This document shows positions 59,747 through 60,001 of a DNA stretch of 60,001 bases, in pieces. The DNA is from DATIYF01 sp035517775 (GTDB lineage Bacteria; Acidobacteriota; Terriglobia; Terriglobales; Acidobacteriaceae): the NCBI GenBank assembly GCA_035517775.1, contig DATIYF010000016.1:1-60001 (forward strand), read 5' to 3'. Position numbers and translations under genes: made by a program. The notes beneath the pieces are model-generated. The model worked only from the letters and a program-made list of their open reading frames with translations. It ran no database searches and was not told the DNA's origin. The number at the start of each line of letters is the position of its first letter. Position 1 is the first letter of the stretch.

Positions 59747-60001
59747 CGCGACAGTTGTACCAGAGAAGCGATGGCCGGTGAAAGGGTGGGTGCGCGGAGC
59801 GGTTGGTCCTCAGTGTCGTTTTATTAGACCTCGGCGTCGTGTTGTATCCCACGGAGGTTAATTAGTGTAATGGCGACTTTTCGCCATCTATTTCCGACGT
59901 GAGGTTCGGTGAGCTACTTCTTCGCAGGTTGGCGTGGTCAAGGGGGTTCTGGATGAGACTTCCGGGTCGAAGTTGAACTCCACGTTGATTGAAATCGGCT
60001 T
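59747..60001. other. Non-coding right end of the window
   Basis: 255 bases that are less GC-rich than the genes. They hold a perfect hairpin ATGGCGA-CTTT-TCGCCAT at 59870-59887. I see no supported ORF; any gene would begin beyond the edge. Confidence 0.4.

Overview
The window is one contiguous stretch of a GC-rich bacterial chromosome with about 45 genes. It has no transposase, phage structural gene, integrase or CRISPR array. The gene set suggests an Acidobacteriota member, perhaps class Terriglobia: many secreted S9, S46 and M28 peptidases and amidohydrolases, a ccmF-ccmH-ccmI-like operon, single-domain trehalose synthase, the DUF2844-DUF3443 pair, and intergenic repeats of the TGTCATTCCGAG type. 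This assignment is inference; there is no rRNA in the window to settle it.

Layout. 1-8.8 kb: secreted peptide-degrading enzymes (partial S9 peptidase, two metal-dependent amidohydrolases, S46 dipeptidyl-peptidase), with a Rid protein, a CBS-domain protein and one unknown gene. 8.8-12.1 kb: HU, a cysteine-cluster protein, FolK, a PF04020 membrane protein and a sulfatase-modifying-factor-like protein. 12.2-16.3 kb: overlapping cytochrome c maturation operon. 16.5-21.9 kb: HtpX, MoxR ATPase, DUF971 protein, PcrA/UvrD helicase and an unlisted 53-residue basic protein. 22-29.8 kb: amino-acid permease, adenosine deaminase family, gamma-carbonic anhydrase, RsmB, PASTA protein and a Tat-exported spermidine-dehydrogenase-like flavoprotein. 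29.8-33.3 kb: PBP1A and a CtpA-like protein that has lost its catalytic residues. 33.6-37.4 kb: trehalose synthase, a GT2-like enzyme and a small channel-like protein, apparently an osmolyte operon. 37.6-40.8 kb: histidine kinase, response regulator and ECF sigma factor. 40.9-44.2 kb: 3-oxoacid CoA-transferase subunits and an M28 peptidase. 44.4-46.4 kb: ECF sigma factor, zinc-finger anti-sigma factor and DUF3106 protein. 46.65 kb: tRNA-Val(CAC). 46.8-49.6 kb: atypical response regulator with a 59-residue partner, then a CZB-type chemoreceptor. 49.7-60 kb: PriA, rhomboid protease, PPOX protein, a methyltransferase remnant, DUF1905 protein, PurH, DUF2844, DUF3443 and an HSL-type hydrolase.

The points I find most interesting are: (1) DUF3443 carries two D-T/S-G-S motifs and other landmarks of the pepsin fold, so it may be a lipid-anchored aspartic protease; (2) six genes have a -10 hexamer 6-9 bases before the start codon and no Shine-Dalgarno, pointing to leaderless mRNAs; (3) the CtpA-like protein beside PBP1A has lost both its catalytic Ser and Lys; (4) several families of hairpin repeats occur, one with compensatory base changes and one inserted in frame inside the S9 peptidase gene; (5) two small genes are supported by ribosome-binding sites and context.
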